This document shows, one piece after another, positions 16,733 to 24,420 of a DNA stretch of 43,313 bases; within the stretch, counting starts at the first letter, position 1; every line of letters starts with the position of its first letter. The notes under the pieces are model-generated. The model did not search any database. It was not told the origin of the DNA and was given only the letters and a program-made list of their open reading frames with translations. The DNA lies in assembly GCA_945948915.1 (NCBI GenBank), contig CAMFCQ010000015.1, positions 1 through 43,313 of the forward strand, written 5' to 3'. The DNA comes from an uncultured Clostridia bacterium. Its GTDB lineage: Bacteria; Bacillota; Clostridia; Christensenellales; Aristaeellaceae. The translations under genes were made by a program, and so were the position numbers.

Positions 16733-17026
16733 ATGGCAGAAAGCAGGAAAAGGTATCGGATCGGGCAGGAATACGTATTCCGGAGGGTGGCAGGCGAATA
16801 CGTCATCATCCCGGTGGATACGGACAGCCCGATGGAAAATACGCTGATGGCGCCGAATGAGACAGCCGCCTTTATCTGGAAATGCTTTGAGGAGCCCCGC
16901 ACGCTGGAAGAGGTCGTTGCCATGGGCATGCAGGAATACGATGTCGCGGAGGAAACGCTGTACAGCGCCGTGAAGGAATTCGTGACAGAATCGCTGAGAT
17001 ACAGGATTTTGGAGGAGGCGGAGTAA
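16733..17026 (+). CDS. PqqD-like peptide chaperone (RRE)
   Basis: A 97-aa protein with the PqqD fold. It begins with basic strands (YVFRRVAGEYVIIPVD), has the typical middle MAPNETAAFIWKCFEEPRTLEEVV, and ends in a helix. PqqD-type RiPP recognition elements bind the leader of a substrate peptide and present it to a radical SAM enzyme. The stop TAA touches the ATG of the next gene, so the two are coupled. The ATG at 16733 has GGCGGAG upstream. Confidence 0.85.
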   Translation: MAESRKRYRIGQEYVFRRVAGEYVIIPVDTDSPMENTLMAPNETAAFIWKCFEEPRTLEEVVAMGMQEYDVAEETLYSAVKEFVTESLRYRILEEAE

Positions 17027-17539
17027 ATGAAACAGGAATGGAAAGATCCGAGAATTGATGTTCAGAGGTTTATCCCGAGTGAATACGTGGCATCTTGCTT
17101 GGCGTTTGAATCAGGCATTGTTGTCACAGGTAGTGTGTCAGGCATATTGACAGATTGTATGTGCAAACCGGATGGTGCGGGCGCAGGTTGGAAACCACCA
17201 TATGAATGGCAGAGTCCTGATGGGGGGTTCAAGGACGATCATTTCGATTATTTAAGTGGTAATGATGATCGCATTCCTGAGAACGGGAAAAACGGATGGT
17301 ATTCAGATACGGACGAATATGATTTGCTCCCCGATAAACTTAAGGCGCTTATTCATAAGGATTATATAGGACAGATAGCGACGCTTCTTAAAAATTATAT
17401 GTTTACTACAGATGGCGACGGATTTGGAAATACAGTATCAAAGGATTTAAGCAAGAAAGTTTTTTACTGGGGCAATTGGCCAACGCAGATTACGGCAAAT
17501 AATTGTCAAGATTATGGTGTCGGCCCGAACGGCTCCTGA
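17027..17539 (+). CDS. Putative radical-SAM substrate (RiPP precursor-like), 170 aa
   Basis: A 170-aa protein whose N-terminus (W5, P8, VQRFIP, EYVASC to Cys24) resembles the leader-like start W-x-x-P-x-I-x-V-x-x-F-x-x-x-EYVA-x-C seen in clostridial proteins next to PqqD and radical SAM genes. The rest is unusual for a precursor: long, rich in Gly, Asp, Trp and Tyr, with only Cys44, Cys46 and Cys160 beyond Cys24. It has no signal peptide or Gly-Gly cleavage site. It lies between the PqqD-like and SPASM genes and ends at a terminator. It is the best candidate for the modified product; the type of modification cannot be read from sequence. Confidence 0.7.
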   Translation: MKQEWKDPRIDVQRFIPSEYVASCLAFESGIVVTGSVSGILTDCMCKPDGAGAGWKPPYEWQSPDGGFKDDHFDYLSGNDDRIPENGKNGWYSDTDEYDLLPDKLKALIHKDYIGQIATLLKNYMFTTDGDGFGNTVSKDLSKKVFYWGNWPTQITANNCQDYGVGPNGS

Positions 17540-17564
17540 TGATTTTAATCGATATAAAGCATTC

Positions 17565-17591
17565 AACGGATGGCGCTTTGCCATCCGTTTT
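17565..17591 (+). terminator. Internal terminator between substrate and maturase genes
   Basis: A perfect 10-bp stem (AACGGATGGC, 17565-17574, with 17580-17589), a 5-nt loop and a TTTT tail. Peptide operons often place such a partial terminator after the precursor so that it is made in excess over the enzyme. Confidence 0.75.
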
Positions 17592-17609
17592 GTAAATTGA
17601 GGAGAGTCA

Positions 17610-18728
17610 ATGGAAGAGATGGATTACCGGGGAAATATCGAGCTCATGCTCTGCAAAAGGGCGAACGAACAGCGCATCCCCATCTATGGAAATCTGGAGC
17701 TGACGCCCCTGTGCAACATGAACTGTGACATGTGCTTTGTCCGGCTTTCCCCGCAGGAGATGCACAGGCAGGGAAGGCTGAGGAGCGGGGAAGAATGGAT
17801 CGCCATGGCCCGGGAGATTGCCCGGGCGGGCACGCTGTTTGTGCTGCTGACCGGCGGGGAGCCGCTGCTGCATCCGGATTTCCGCGAGATTTACCTCGCC
17901 CTCAAGAAGATGGCGATGATCCTGACCATTAACACCAACGGGACGCTGATCGATGAGGAATGGGCGGATTTCTTTGCCCGGCACAAGCCCCGCAGGATCA
18001 ACATCACCCTGTACGGAAAGGACGAGGCGACCTATGACCGGCTGTGCCATTATCCGGATGGATACCGGCGCGCGAGAAACGCCGTGCGGCTCTTGATGGA
18101 ACGCCATGTGGATGTCAAGATCAACGGCAGCATCACGCCGGGGAATTTTGATGAGCTGGATGAATTGTGCGGGATTGCCGAGGAAACGAATACGGCGTGG
18201 AAGTTTGACACCTATATGTATCCGGCGGCCAAAGAACGCCCGGCGGGCTTTGACCGGCAGGCCCGCCTGTCCCCGCAGCAGGCGGCGGCGGCATGGGTAA
18301 GGGTGATGCAGAGAAAAGAAAAGGAGCATTTCCTCCGGGAGGCCGCCCGGATGCTGGCGCTGGGCCATGCGCCGGCGGGGGAGGCGGTTCCCTCCCCGGT
18401 GAAATGCCGGGCGGGAAAAAGCTATTTTATGATCAACTGGCAGGGAAAGCTGCGGCCCTGCGTGCTGATGGCAGAGCCGCAGACGGATGCCTTTGAGAAG
18501 GGCTTCGCCCATGCGTGGGAAGAAATCACAGACAGGGTATCCCGGATACAACTGAATGCCAGATGCAGCGCCTGTACCATGCGGGAAGTCTGTGAGCCGT
18601 GTGTTGCCAGCGCCTATTGGGAAACGGGCGCATTTGACGGCGTGCCGGAATACAGGTGCCAGTATACCCGCGAGATCCTGCGGCTGCTCGAGGACGCCTG
18701 CGAGAAGGCGGAGGAAGGAAACGGGTAA
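17610..18728 (+). CDS. Radical SAM/SPASM peptide maturase
   Basis: A 372-aa enzyme. The radical SAM motif CxxxCxxC is Cys35, Cys39 and Cys42, and GGEPLL follows for SAM binding. The C-terminal SPASM domain has Cys266, Cys284, the Cys319/322/328/331 cluster and a later Cys near 349, enough for two auxiliary Fe-S clusters. Relatives such as PqqE, AlbA and MftC form C-C or thioether crosslinks in peptides. The ATG at 17610 follows GAGGAGAG. Together with the PqqD-like protein and the 170-aa protein it forms a minimal RiPP cassette with no visible transporter or protease. Confidence 0.88.
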   Translation: MEEMDYRGNIELMLCKRANEQRIPIYGNLELTPLCNMNCDMCFVRLSPQEMHRQGRLRSGEEWIAMAREIARAGTLFVLLTGGEPLLHPDFREIYLALKKMAMILTINTNGTLIDEEWADFFARHKPRRINITLYGKDEATYDRLCHYPDGYRRARNAVRLLMERHVDVKINGSITPGNFDELDELCGIAEETNTAWKFDTYMYPAAKERPAGFDRQARLSPQQAAAAWVRVMQRKEKEHFLREAARMLALGHAPAGEAVPSPVKCRAGKSYFMINWQGKLRPCVLMAEPQTDAFEKGFAHAWEEITDRVSRIQLNARCSACTMREVCEPCVASAYWETGAFDGVPEYRCQYTREILRLLEDACEKAEEGNG

Positions 18729-18830
18729 AGCGGATGCCGTGCCCGGCGCGTGAGCCGGGCAAAAGCACACGGCACGCTGAACCAGGGCGGCTTCGCGCGC
18801 TGAAGGGCTGGTCAGCGGTTTTCCAGCGGC

Positions 18831-18977
18831 GCCATAGGTTGGAAAGTCCCTGCGCATTTGGCTGATGGTCTTATACGCCTTGGAGTTCAGAACACTCGCT
18901 TCTTTGGCAAACTTCTTTGTGATGACGATCGTGTTTTCTTCAAAGTTGATTCGGTATGGCATGCAGTTGTTGCTCAT
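18831..18977 (-). pseudogene. N-terminal fragment of an ICE-type hypothetical gene
   Basis: A real start is visible on the minus strand: AAAGGAG before ATG at 18977, then about 49 codons of plausible protein (MPYRINFEENTIVITKKFAK...AYKTISQMRRDFPTYG). I recall similar starts in small proteins of clostridial mobile elements, usually longer. After about 18831 the frame continues for 300 codons only as the antisense shadow of the radical SAM gene. The gene therefore seems cut off where the RiPP segment begins. Confidence 0.6.
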
Positions 18978-19031
18978 TTGGGGTTGCTCCTTTCTTTGTG
19001 GTTGGATTTCTTCTATCAACCTTACAATTGC

Positions 19032-19069
19032 ATTATATCAGCATAGATGTACGTTAATCAGTACATCTA
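19032..19069 (-). promoter_or_regulatory. Promoter and palindromic operator of the truncated gene
   Basis: The minus strand has TATAAT (19032-19037), and just upstream a perfect 9-bp inverted repeat TAGATGTAC/GTACATCTA (19044-19052 and 19061-19069, 8-nt centre). It overlaps the expected -35 area and so looks like a repressor operator kept from the parent element. Confidence 0.5.
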
Positions 19070-19369
19070 TAGCATAAATCATTCAATAAATAATATACTA
19101 ATACAATTTCATGCAATGTAATGCATTTTAGAAATCCCATATACTTTCAGATTTTTCATAGGGTAGACAGGTCTTCGTGAATTGGACAAAGTAGAGTCCG
19201 CGCATCACTATATTAACGTATAACTCGACTGTATAGAATTGTGTTGATGCATAATTGCCACGCTGCATTAACTTCCATTTTTCAAATGATCATTGAAAAA
19301 AATGATATCGACTTGATCGAATAAACATACGAGATGCTTTGTTTTGCTCAGAGTTGATATGAGGATGAT
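19070..19369. other. AT-rich stretch without genes
   Basis: Low-GC sequence with many stops in all frames and no promoter, RNA or repeat that I can support. It resembles decayed mobile-element DNA. Confidence 0.4.
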
Positions 19370-19648
19370 TCAAAATTCTAAAAATTGTTCAATTGCCAAA
19401 AAGAGGCCCGAAAGCCTCTTTTGGGTAAGATAGATTTTAGCGGAAGAAACAAGCCATCCTTCTTTTTCATCGTCTTGACCAAGTGGGAGATTATGATAAC
19501 ATCTCGCAGGTTGCATGAACAGCTTTCCGGCCATCAGATCTTCTGCATATTCTTTTTTGGCGTAAAGTTGATCAGATATTTCTTTATTCTCAATTACTCG
19601 TGTTTTGTCATTTTTATCGCATAACACATCTTGGAAAGGGGGTAGCAC
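19370..19648 (-). pseudogene. Possible fragment of a mobile-element or defence-type gene
   Basis: A 92-codon minus-strand frame contains a protein-like core, KKEYAEDLMAGKLFMQPARC, similar in style to the N-terminal 'GKLFMN' segment of a family found on gut bacterial mobile elements. The frame has no convincing ribosome site, the rest looks unrelated, and it ends early. I read it as a frameshifted remnant with low certainty. Confidence 0.35.
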
Positions 19649-19742
19649 AGTATCTCTTTAGCGCCAGTCAGTTGGACCTCAAATTTTGCATTATGAATAT
19701 ATCAATAGAATTAGTTTTGTTTTTATTATTTGTTTTTTATCC

Positions 19743-19829
19743 TTGGTAAGGATGAGGTCGCCAGTTCGAATCTGGCTATCAGCTCCATAGAAATCACCTT
19801 CCGATATAGACGCGGAGGGTGATTTTTTT
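19743..19829 (+). repeat. att-like copy 2: tRNA-Thr(GGT) 3' fragment plus terminator
   Basis: Base-for-base identical to 16138-16224. Identity to a tRNA-Thr extends slightly further left here: ATCC precedes TTGGTAA and pairs with GGAT, giving most of an anticodon stem. No D arm or 5' acceptor lies upstream in the T-rich flank, so it is not a functional tRNA. It marks the right boundary of the inserted DNA. Confidence 0.9.
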
Positions 19830-20107
19830 ATGGTATTGCTTACTTTTTGAGGACTGCCTCCGTGTGGGGGCGGGCTCTTTCTGCGTTGATGGGGATGCGC
19901 TGTATACGTTATTCACCGAAAAACAATCACAAAACTGAATTTCTTGGATCTCAAAAAATCCTTGTGCTATCAGGTTTTTTGAGCCCTTTTTTTAATCACA
20001 AATAATCACAAACCGCTTAAATCGTGTTCATGACCATACGGGCTTTATTCATTCCGTGCTTGCGGAATTCCACATAACATCTTTCGGTCAACAATCCACA
20101 ACTTGGA
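19830..20107. other. Relic DNA after the insertion boundary
   Basis: No intact gene. A short minus-strand frame ending RKHGMNKARMVMNTI (stop near 20020) reads like the C-terminus of a lost protein. The region continues into an ArdC-like fragment. Confidence 0.35.
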
Positions 20108-20215
20108 TTAACTTCGAACAACTAATCTACAACAATCATCAAAAGTTTGAGTTTTTGCTTTGAACATATTCTTTTCGGTGATGATGCGGGCTGTGATTTT
20201 TGCGTAAATATCCAT
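20108..20215 (-). pseudogene. ArdC-like antirestriction gene, N-terminal remnant
   Basis: The ATG at 20215 follows AAAAGGAGC and opens a 35-codon frame beginning MDIYAKITARIITEKN. This matches the usual opening of ArdC-type proteins (MDIY-x-KIT-x-RII), zincin-like antirestriction proteins of about 300 aa carried by conjugative elements. The match is lost after about 17 residues and the frame stops at 20108. Confidence 0.55.
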
Positions 20216-20263
20216 ATGCTTTGCTCCTTTTGATTGCGGGGAGCAAGGCTTTGTGGTACATTA

Positions 20264-20269
20264 TATAAT
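20264..20269 (+). promoter_or_regulatory. -10 element of the ROK regulator promoter
   Basis: A perfect TATAAT lies 31 bp before the ATG at 20300. No consensus -35 is found at 16-18 bp, so the promoter may be weak or activator-dependent. Confidence 0.5.
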
Positions 20270-20299
20270 AGTGGAAGAATTGTGAAAGGCGGTGGGCCT

Positions 20300-21436
20300 A
20301 TGAATCCTGAAGCCGCGGGACGCAGCCGGAGGAAGCTGACCATCAGGAGCGTGTATCAGTGTCTGTACGAATCGAAGGAAGGCTGCACCAAGGCGGAGCT
20401 GGCGCAGAAGCTGGGACTCAGCCTGCCCACCATCTATCAATGCATTGCCGAGCTGATGGGAAAGGGCCTCATCTGCTACGCCGGCGAGCTGCAGTCCACC
20501 GGCGGTCGCCGTCCTCAGTGCCTGCAGGTGGTAGCGGACGCCCGGGTAGCCGTCGGCATCTCCCTGATGGAAGACCGGATCCGCATGGTCGTCACCGATC
20601 TGTATCTGAAGGAGCTGCATTATCGCAACCTCCGCCACAATCTGCAGCTGCAGTCCGATGAGCTTGCCGCCTTCCTGGCCGAGAGCCTGGAACAGTTCCT
20701 TCACGACAGCGGCACGGACCGGAAAAAGCTGCTGGGTATCGGCATTGCCATTCCCGGCGTCATCTCGCCGGACCGGAAGCGGCTGCTCCTTGCGCCCACC
20801 CTAGGTCTGCGGAATCTGAACCTCGACTCCCTGACACAGCGGATTTCCTACCCGGTGTTCTGGGAAAACGACGGCACCTGCAGCGGCAAGGCGGAGATGT
20901 TCGTCCGGGGCGGACAGGCCAATATGGCGTATCTGTCCCTGGAGGACGGCGTGGGCGGCGCGGTGCTGATCAGCGGCAAGCCCTATCCGGGCGAGCAGCT
21001 GCGCAGCGGCGAGTTTGGTCACATGTGCGTGGAGCCGGCGGGTCTGCCCTGTGCCTGCGGGCGCCGGGGCTGTCTGGAGGCCTACTGCTCCGCCCGGCGG
21101 TTCCAGAATACCCTCGGCGTCTCTCTGGAGGATTTCTTCAAGGGTCTGCGCAGGCATGTCCCGGAGTATGAGAACCTGTGGTATGACCTGCTGCGGCACC
21201 TGGCCATCGGCGTCAACAACATCCGCATGGTGCTGGACTGCGACGTGGTGCTGGGCGGCTATCTCTCCGAATACCTGGAGCCGTATCTGCCCCAGCTTCA
21301 GGCTTATGCCGCCGCCAACAATACCTTTGAATCCAATGCCGATTATCTGCGCATGAGCGTTCTGCGCCGCCATACCGTTCCCCTGGGCGCGGCGCTGTAT
21401 TTCATTCAGGAATTCCTGAACAACAGCGAGATCTGA
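20300..21436 (+). CDS. ROK-family transcriptional regulator (XylR/NagC type)
   Basis: A 378-aa protein. The N-terminal winged helix (about 12-62, KAELAQKLGLSLPTIYQCIAEL) is followed by a ROK sugar-binding domain with ENDGT, the GEFGHM motif and the zinc motif CACGRRGCLE. Such proteins repress sugar operons until the sugar binds. I moved the start to the ATG at 20300 because GGCGGTGG precedes it and a TATAAT lies inside the longer frame. It faces the pentose operon across a shared bidirectional terminator, so it is the likely regulator of chvE-gguAB-xylB. Its operator has not been identified; a palindrome at 29911-29924 is one candidate. Confidence 0.88.
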   Translation: MNPEAAGRSRRKLTIRSVYQCLYESKEGCTKAELAQKLGLSLPTIYQCIAELMGKGLICYAGELQSTGGRRPQCLQVVADARVAVGISLMEDRIRMVVTDLYLKELHYRNLRHNLQLQSDELAAFLAESLEQFLHDSGTDRKKLLGIGIAIPGVISPDRKRLLLAPTLGLRNLNLDSLTQRISYPVFWENDGTCSGKAEMFVRGGQANMAYLSLEDGVGGAVLISGKPYPGEQLRSGEFGHMCVEPAGLPCACGRRGCLEAYCSARRFQNTLGVSLEDFFKGLRRHVPEYENLWYDLLRHLAIGVNNIRMVLDCDVVLGGYLSEYLEPYLPQLQAYAAANNTFESNADYLRMSVLRRHTVPLGAALYFIQEFLNNSEI

Positions 21437-21475
21437 ACGGATTCGCACCGAAGTGTGCCCTGTAATTCTCACAAC

Positions 21476-21506
21476 AAAAGGCGTGACCGCATTCGTCACG
21501 CCTTTT
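21476..21506. terminator. Bidirectional terminator between convergent genes
   Basis: A perfect 12-bp stem AAAAGGCGTGAC/GTCACGCCTTTT (21476-21487 with 21495-21506) and 7-nt loop give U-tracts in both directions. It ends the ROK gene on the plus strand and the sugar operon on the minus strand. Confidence 0.88.
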
Positions 21507-21561
21507 GCATATGCTGCTGTCTGATGAACAACACGCACACTTCAGTGTTTGCTCATGATCG

Positions 21562-22002
21562 TCATGCCCGTTCGCCCTGCTGCTTGAGCGCCGCCAGCAC
21601 CTGCTTCTGCGCGGGCAGCCGCTCCCATCGGGGATAGGCCTTCTCATACCACGCATGCAAAACCCTGGCGTCCTCGGGACGCAGGCAGGCAATGGCCTGC
21701 CGGGTCAGGCCCTGAACCGCAATGAGCATCCAGTACACCGACGTATGCACATCCGGATAGGCGAATGGCGCCCGATAGATGAAATCAAGCATCTGAAAAA
21801 TCTGCGTGGCGTCCGCCTGATCGGGCAGAGCTTCAAGCAGCGCCTTCATCGCTTCGACAAACGCATCATGACAGGGTGCGTTTCCCAGCTTTTCTCCCAT
21901 GCCGAGCAGCCCGTCAGCGGGCTTCAGGCGTTCCTTCGCCGCTTCAACCTGCTGAAAATAGGTTTCGTACAGCTCAAGGAGCTGCTCCATGGCATCAGGC
22001 AA
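21562..22002 (-). CDS. Unknown 146-aa protein, last gene of the sugar operon
   Basis: A helical, soluble protein of 146 aa, or 142 if the ATG at 21990 is used. I do not recognise a family. The TTG at 22002 lies 7 nt after GGAG and overlaps the isomerase stop by 8 nt, which argues for the TTG start and for translational coupling. Tight coupling to the isomerase suggests an accessory role in the same pathway; the sequence shows no catalytic motif. Confidence 0.65.
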   Translation of the reverse strand: MPDAMEQLLELYETYFQQVEAAKERLKPADGLLGMGEKLGNAPCHDAFVEAMKALLEALPDQADATQIFQMLDFIYRAPFAYPDVHTSVYWMLIAVQGLTRQAIACLRPEDARVLHAWYEKAYPRWERLPAQKQVLAALKQQGERA

Positions 22003-23461
22003 AGGGATTCTCCGTCGGATACGGCAGGGCCTTGGGCTGGTTGTAGGCGATGTCGGCCACGCCGAAGTACTTGAGCACCTCGAAGAGCGCCTTGCCGCAG
22101 TGCGCGAAGGCCACCGCGCCGTGGTGCGGATAGCGCTTCTGGATCAGCACATGGCGGTAGAAGCGGCCCATCTCCGGGATGGCGAACACGCCGATGCCGC
22201 CGAAGGAACGGGTCGCCACCGGCAGCACCTCGCCCTCGGCGATGTAGGAGCGCAGGTTGCCCTCGCTGTCGCACTGCAGGCGGTAGAAGGTGATGTCCGA
22301 CGCGGCAATGTCGCCCTCGAGCGTGCCGCGGGTGAAGTCCGGCTCGCCGCCGTTCTCGAGCAGGCGGTTCTGGATCAGCTGGTACTTGACCGCGCAGCCG
22401 CCGCACATCTTGCAGCTGGGCGTGTTGCCGCAGTGGAAGCCCATGAAGGTGTCGGTGATCTTATAGTCGAACTTGCCGGCGATGTCCTCGTCGTAGATGT
22501 ACTTGGGCACGGAGTTGTTGATGTCCAGCAGCGTCACCGCGTCGCCGGTGATGCACGCGCCGATGTACTCGCTCAGCGCGCCGTAGATGTCCACCTCGCA
22601 GGCGACCGGAATGCCGCGGGAGGCCAGACGGGAATTGACGTAGCACGGCTCAAAGCCGAACTGCTCCGGGAACGCCGGCCAGCACTTGTCGGCAAAGGCC
22701 ACGTACTCCCTCGCGCCCTTGTGGCTCTCAGCCCAGTCCAGCAGCGTCAGCTCAAACTGCGCCATGCGCTCGAGCAGGTCGGTGTAGATCTTGCCGTCCA
22801 TCTCCTTCTGCATGTCGGCCACGACCTCCGGGATGCGCGCGTCGCCGGCGTGCTGCTTGTAGGCCACCAGCAGATCCAGCTCGGAGTTCTCCTCGATCTC
22901 CACGCCCAGCTCATACAGGCCCTTGATCGGCGCATTGCAGGCGAAGAAGTCCTGCGGACGCGGGCCGAAGGTGATGATCTTGAGATTCTTCACGCCGATG
23001 ATCGCGCGGGCGATCGGCACGAACTCGCGGATCATGTCCGCGCACTCCTCGGCGGTGCCCACCGGATACTCCGGGATGTACGCCTTCAGATGGCGCATGC
23101 CCAGGTTGTAGGAGCAGTTCAGCACGCCGCAGTAGGCGTCGCCGCGGCCGTTGATCAGGTCGCCGTCGCCCTCGGCCGCCGCGATGTACATCGTCGGGCC
23201 GTGGAACTTCTTGCACAGCAGCGTTTCCGGCGTCTCCGGGCCGAAGTTGCCCAGGAAGACAACCAGCGCGTTGACGCCGTTTGCGCGCACGTCCGCAATC
23301 GCCTTGACCGCGTCCTGCTCGTTTTCCACGGTGATCGGGCACTCATAGATGCCCTCGCCGTAGGCGGCGACGATGTTCTTGCGGCGCTGCGTGGACAGCG
23401 CGATGGGGAAGCAGTCGCGGGAAACCGCGATGATGCCCAGCTTTACCTCAGGAATGTTCAT
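21995..23461 (-). CDS. L-fucose/L-arabinose isomerase family protein
   Basis: A 488-aa enzyme of the fucose/arabinose isomerase superfamily, shorter than classical FucI (about 590 aa). Its opening (KLGIIAVSRDCFPIALS), the stretch NALVVFLGNFGPETPE, the Cys-rich CGNTPSCKMCGGC and the C-terminal PEMGRFYRHVLI and PHHGAVAFAH are like proteins annotated as the L-fucose/L-arabinose isomerase family. It would convert an aldose to a ketose using a divalent metal. With xylulokinase as the next enzyme, the ketose may be D-xylulose or a close relative, so the substrate could be D-xylose or D-lyxose rather than fucose. The ATG at 23461 follows AAAGGAGA. Confidence 0.82.
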   Translation of the reverse strand: MNIPEVKLGIIAVSRDCFPIALSTQRRKNIVAAYGEGIYECPITVENEQDAVKAIADVRANGVNALVVFLGNFGPETPETLLCKKFHGPTMYIAAAEGDGDLINGRGDAYCGVLNCSYNLGMRHLKAYIPEYPVGTAEECADMIREFVPIARAIIGVKNLKIITFGPRPQDFFACNAPIKGLYELGVEIEENSELDLLVAYKQHAGDARIPEVVADMQKEMDGKIYTDLLERMAQFELTLLDWAESHKGAREYVAFADKCWPAFPEQFGFEPCYVNSRLASRGIPVACEVDIYGALSEYIGACITGDAVTLLDINNSVPKYIYDEDIAGKFDYKITDTFMGFHCGNTPSCKMCGGCAVKYQLIQNRLLENGGEPDFTRGTLEGDIAASDITFYRLQCDSEGNLRSYIAEGEVLPVATRSFGGIGVFAIPEMGRFYRHVLIQKRYPHHGAVAFAHCGKALFEVLKYFGVADIAYNQPKALPYPTENPFA

Positions 23462-23496
23462 GGTACATTGTCTCCTTTCATCTTGTCGGTGTCAAA

Positions 23497-24135
23497 TTAC
23501 AGGTATCGAGCGATGTCGATATTTTCTCCGGTCAGGCCAACCTTTGCGCCGCTTTTCGCCTCGTCGGATTCGGGGTGCGCCAGCAGCCACTTGTTGCGCG
23601 CGGTCATGATTTCGTCCTCCGGGGTCCGGTTTTCCATGTCCGGGCGCTCGGTGTTGGTCAGCCACGGCAGGGCAACCAGCACGCGGAAGCCCTTGCCCGC
23701 GTCACAGTGGCAGGGCGCATAGTGCAGCGTGGTGGCGAAGACCTCCACGAGCACCCCGGCAGGCACCCTGAACGCCTTGACCTTGGCGGTGTCCAGCAGG
23801 CCATTCTCGATTTCTTCCTGTTTCGCCAACAACAGGATAAAATCCTCCGTACCCAGATTAAATTCGCTGTCGCGATGGTATTCCAGGCAGTTGAGGCGGG
23901 TATTGTGGCCGTTGCACCAGCCCAGCTGGACGGGCATGCCGCCGAAGCAGTGCTCGGAAATCTCCATCTCGGCAGGCAGCTCCTGCAGTGCGGGATCCGT
24001 GGGCACATAGCCCACGCCCTCCGGCAGCGGCGTCGTCTTCAGCGCGGCGAGGATCTCCTGCACCGCTTCGTCAAGGCCGGTGACGACCTGACCATAGGCC
24101 TTGAATTCAGGATCAAAAACAGAGTAGATTTTCAT
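23497..24135 (-). CDS. DUF4867 family protein
   Basis: A 212-aa protein matching DUF4867, a cupin-like family found in clostridial pentose/fucose operons. Visible elements are MKIYSVFDPEFKAYG at the start, the conserved CNGHNTRLNCLEYHRDSEFNLG (His and Glu residues suited to metal binding) and the beta strand VPAGVLVEVFATTLHYAPC. A role in sugar isomerisation or epimerisation has been suggested by context; it has no activity I can cite. The start at 24135 is preferred over 24147 because GGAG lies 6 nt upstream. It lies between the small membrane protein and the isomerase. Confidence 0.78.
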   Translation of the reverse strand: MKIYSVFDPEFKAYGQVVTGLDEAVQEILAALKTTPLPEGVGYVPTDPALQELPAEMEISEHCFGGMPVQLGWCNGHNTRLNCLEYHRDSEFNLGTEDFILLLAKQEEIENGLLDTAKVKAFRVPAGVLVEVFATTLHYAPCHCDAGKGFRVLVALPWLTNTERPDMENRTPEDEIMTARNKWLLAHPESDEAKSGAKVGLTGENIDIARYL

Positions 24136-24160
24136 GGTGTTCTCCATTTCGTTGGTGATC

Positions 24161-24406
24161 TCAGGATGCTTCGTCGTTTTCGGTGATCCGGTCGCCGGCG
24201 GCGGATTTTCTTCCCTTCCGATATTGCATCAGGGTATAGGCCGCGAAGGCCGCGCCCGCCAGCGCCAGCGCGCCGCCGGCGCAGTACGCCGTCAGATCCG
24301 ACATAGCGCTGCTGCCGCTCATCTGCGTTTTGCAGATATCCCAGCCCAGATAGACCAGATATCCACATACCAACAGGCGAAGCATGATCCGGGTGTCTTT
24401 GTTCAT
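24161..24406 (-). CDS. Small two-helix membrane protein
   Basis: An 81-aa protein with two hydrophobic segments (about residues 7-25 and 38-58) and a basic then acidic tail. The ATG at 24406 follows GGGAGGG at good spacing; the upstream ATG at 24424 lacks one. It sits 14 nt after xylB within the operon. I do not recognise it. Such small proteins may be accessory to the sugar transporter or unrelated passengers. Confidence 0.6.
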   Translation of the reverse strand: MNKDTRIMLRLLVCGYLVYLGWDICKTQMSGSSAMSDLTAYCAGGALALAGAAFAAYTLMQYRKGRKSAAGDRITENDEAS

Positions 24407-24420
24407 GCGCGCCCTCCCGC

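Larger units (their letters stand above)
16225..19742. mobile_element. Putative non-autonomous element (CIME-like) carrying a RiPP cassette
   Basis: The segment is bounded by the two identical 87-bp tRNA-Thr fragments, carries three plus-strand peptide-modification genes and decayed minus-strand genes, and lacks a recombinase. Elements with att sites on both sides but no mobility genes, lying next to an ICE at the same site, are known as CIMEs and can be mobilised in trans. The structure is seen directly; mobility is inference. Confidence 0.65.

Noticed and set aside
17607-18830. Continuation of the 470-codon minus-strand frame under the radical SAM gene
   Set aside because: Only the first 49 codons after 18977 look real. 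The rest mirrors a well-supported SPASM enzyme.
21989-23722. 577-codon plus-strand frame opposite the isomerase
   Set aside because: It has no start signals and mirrors a conserved enzyme; GC-rich third positions create such shadows across this genome (also at 27504-28658, 32059-33084, 36134-37207 and 41841-43028).
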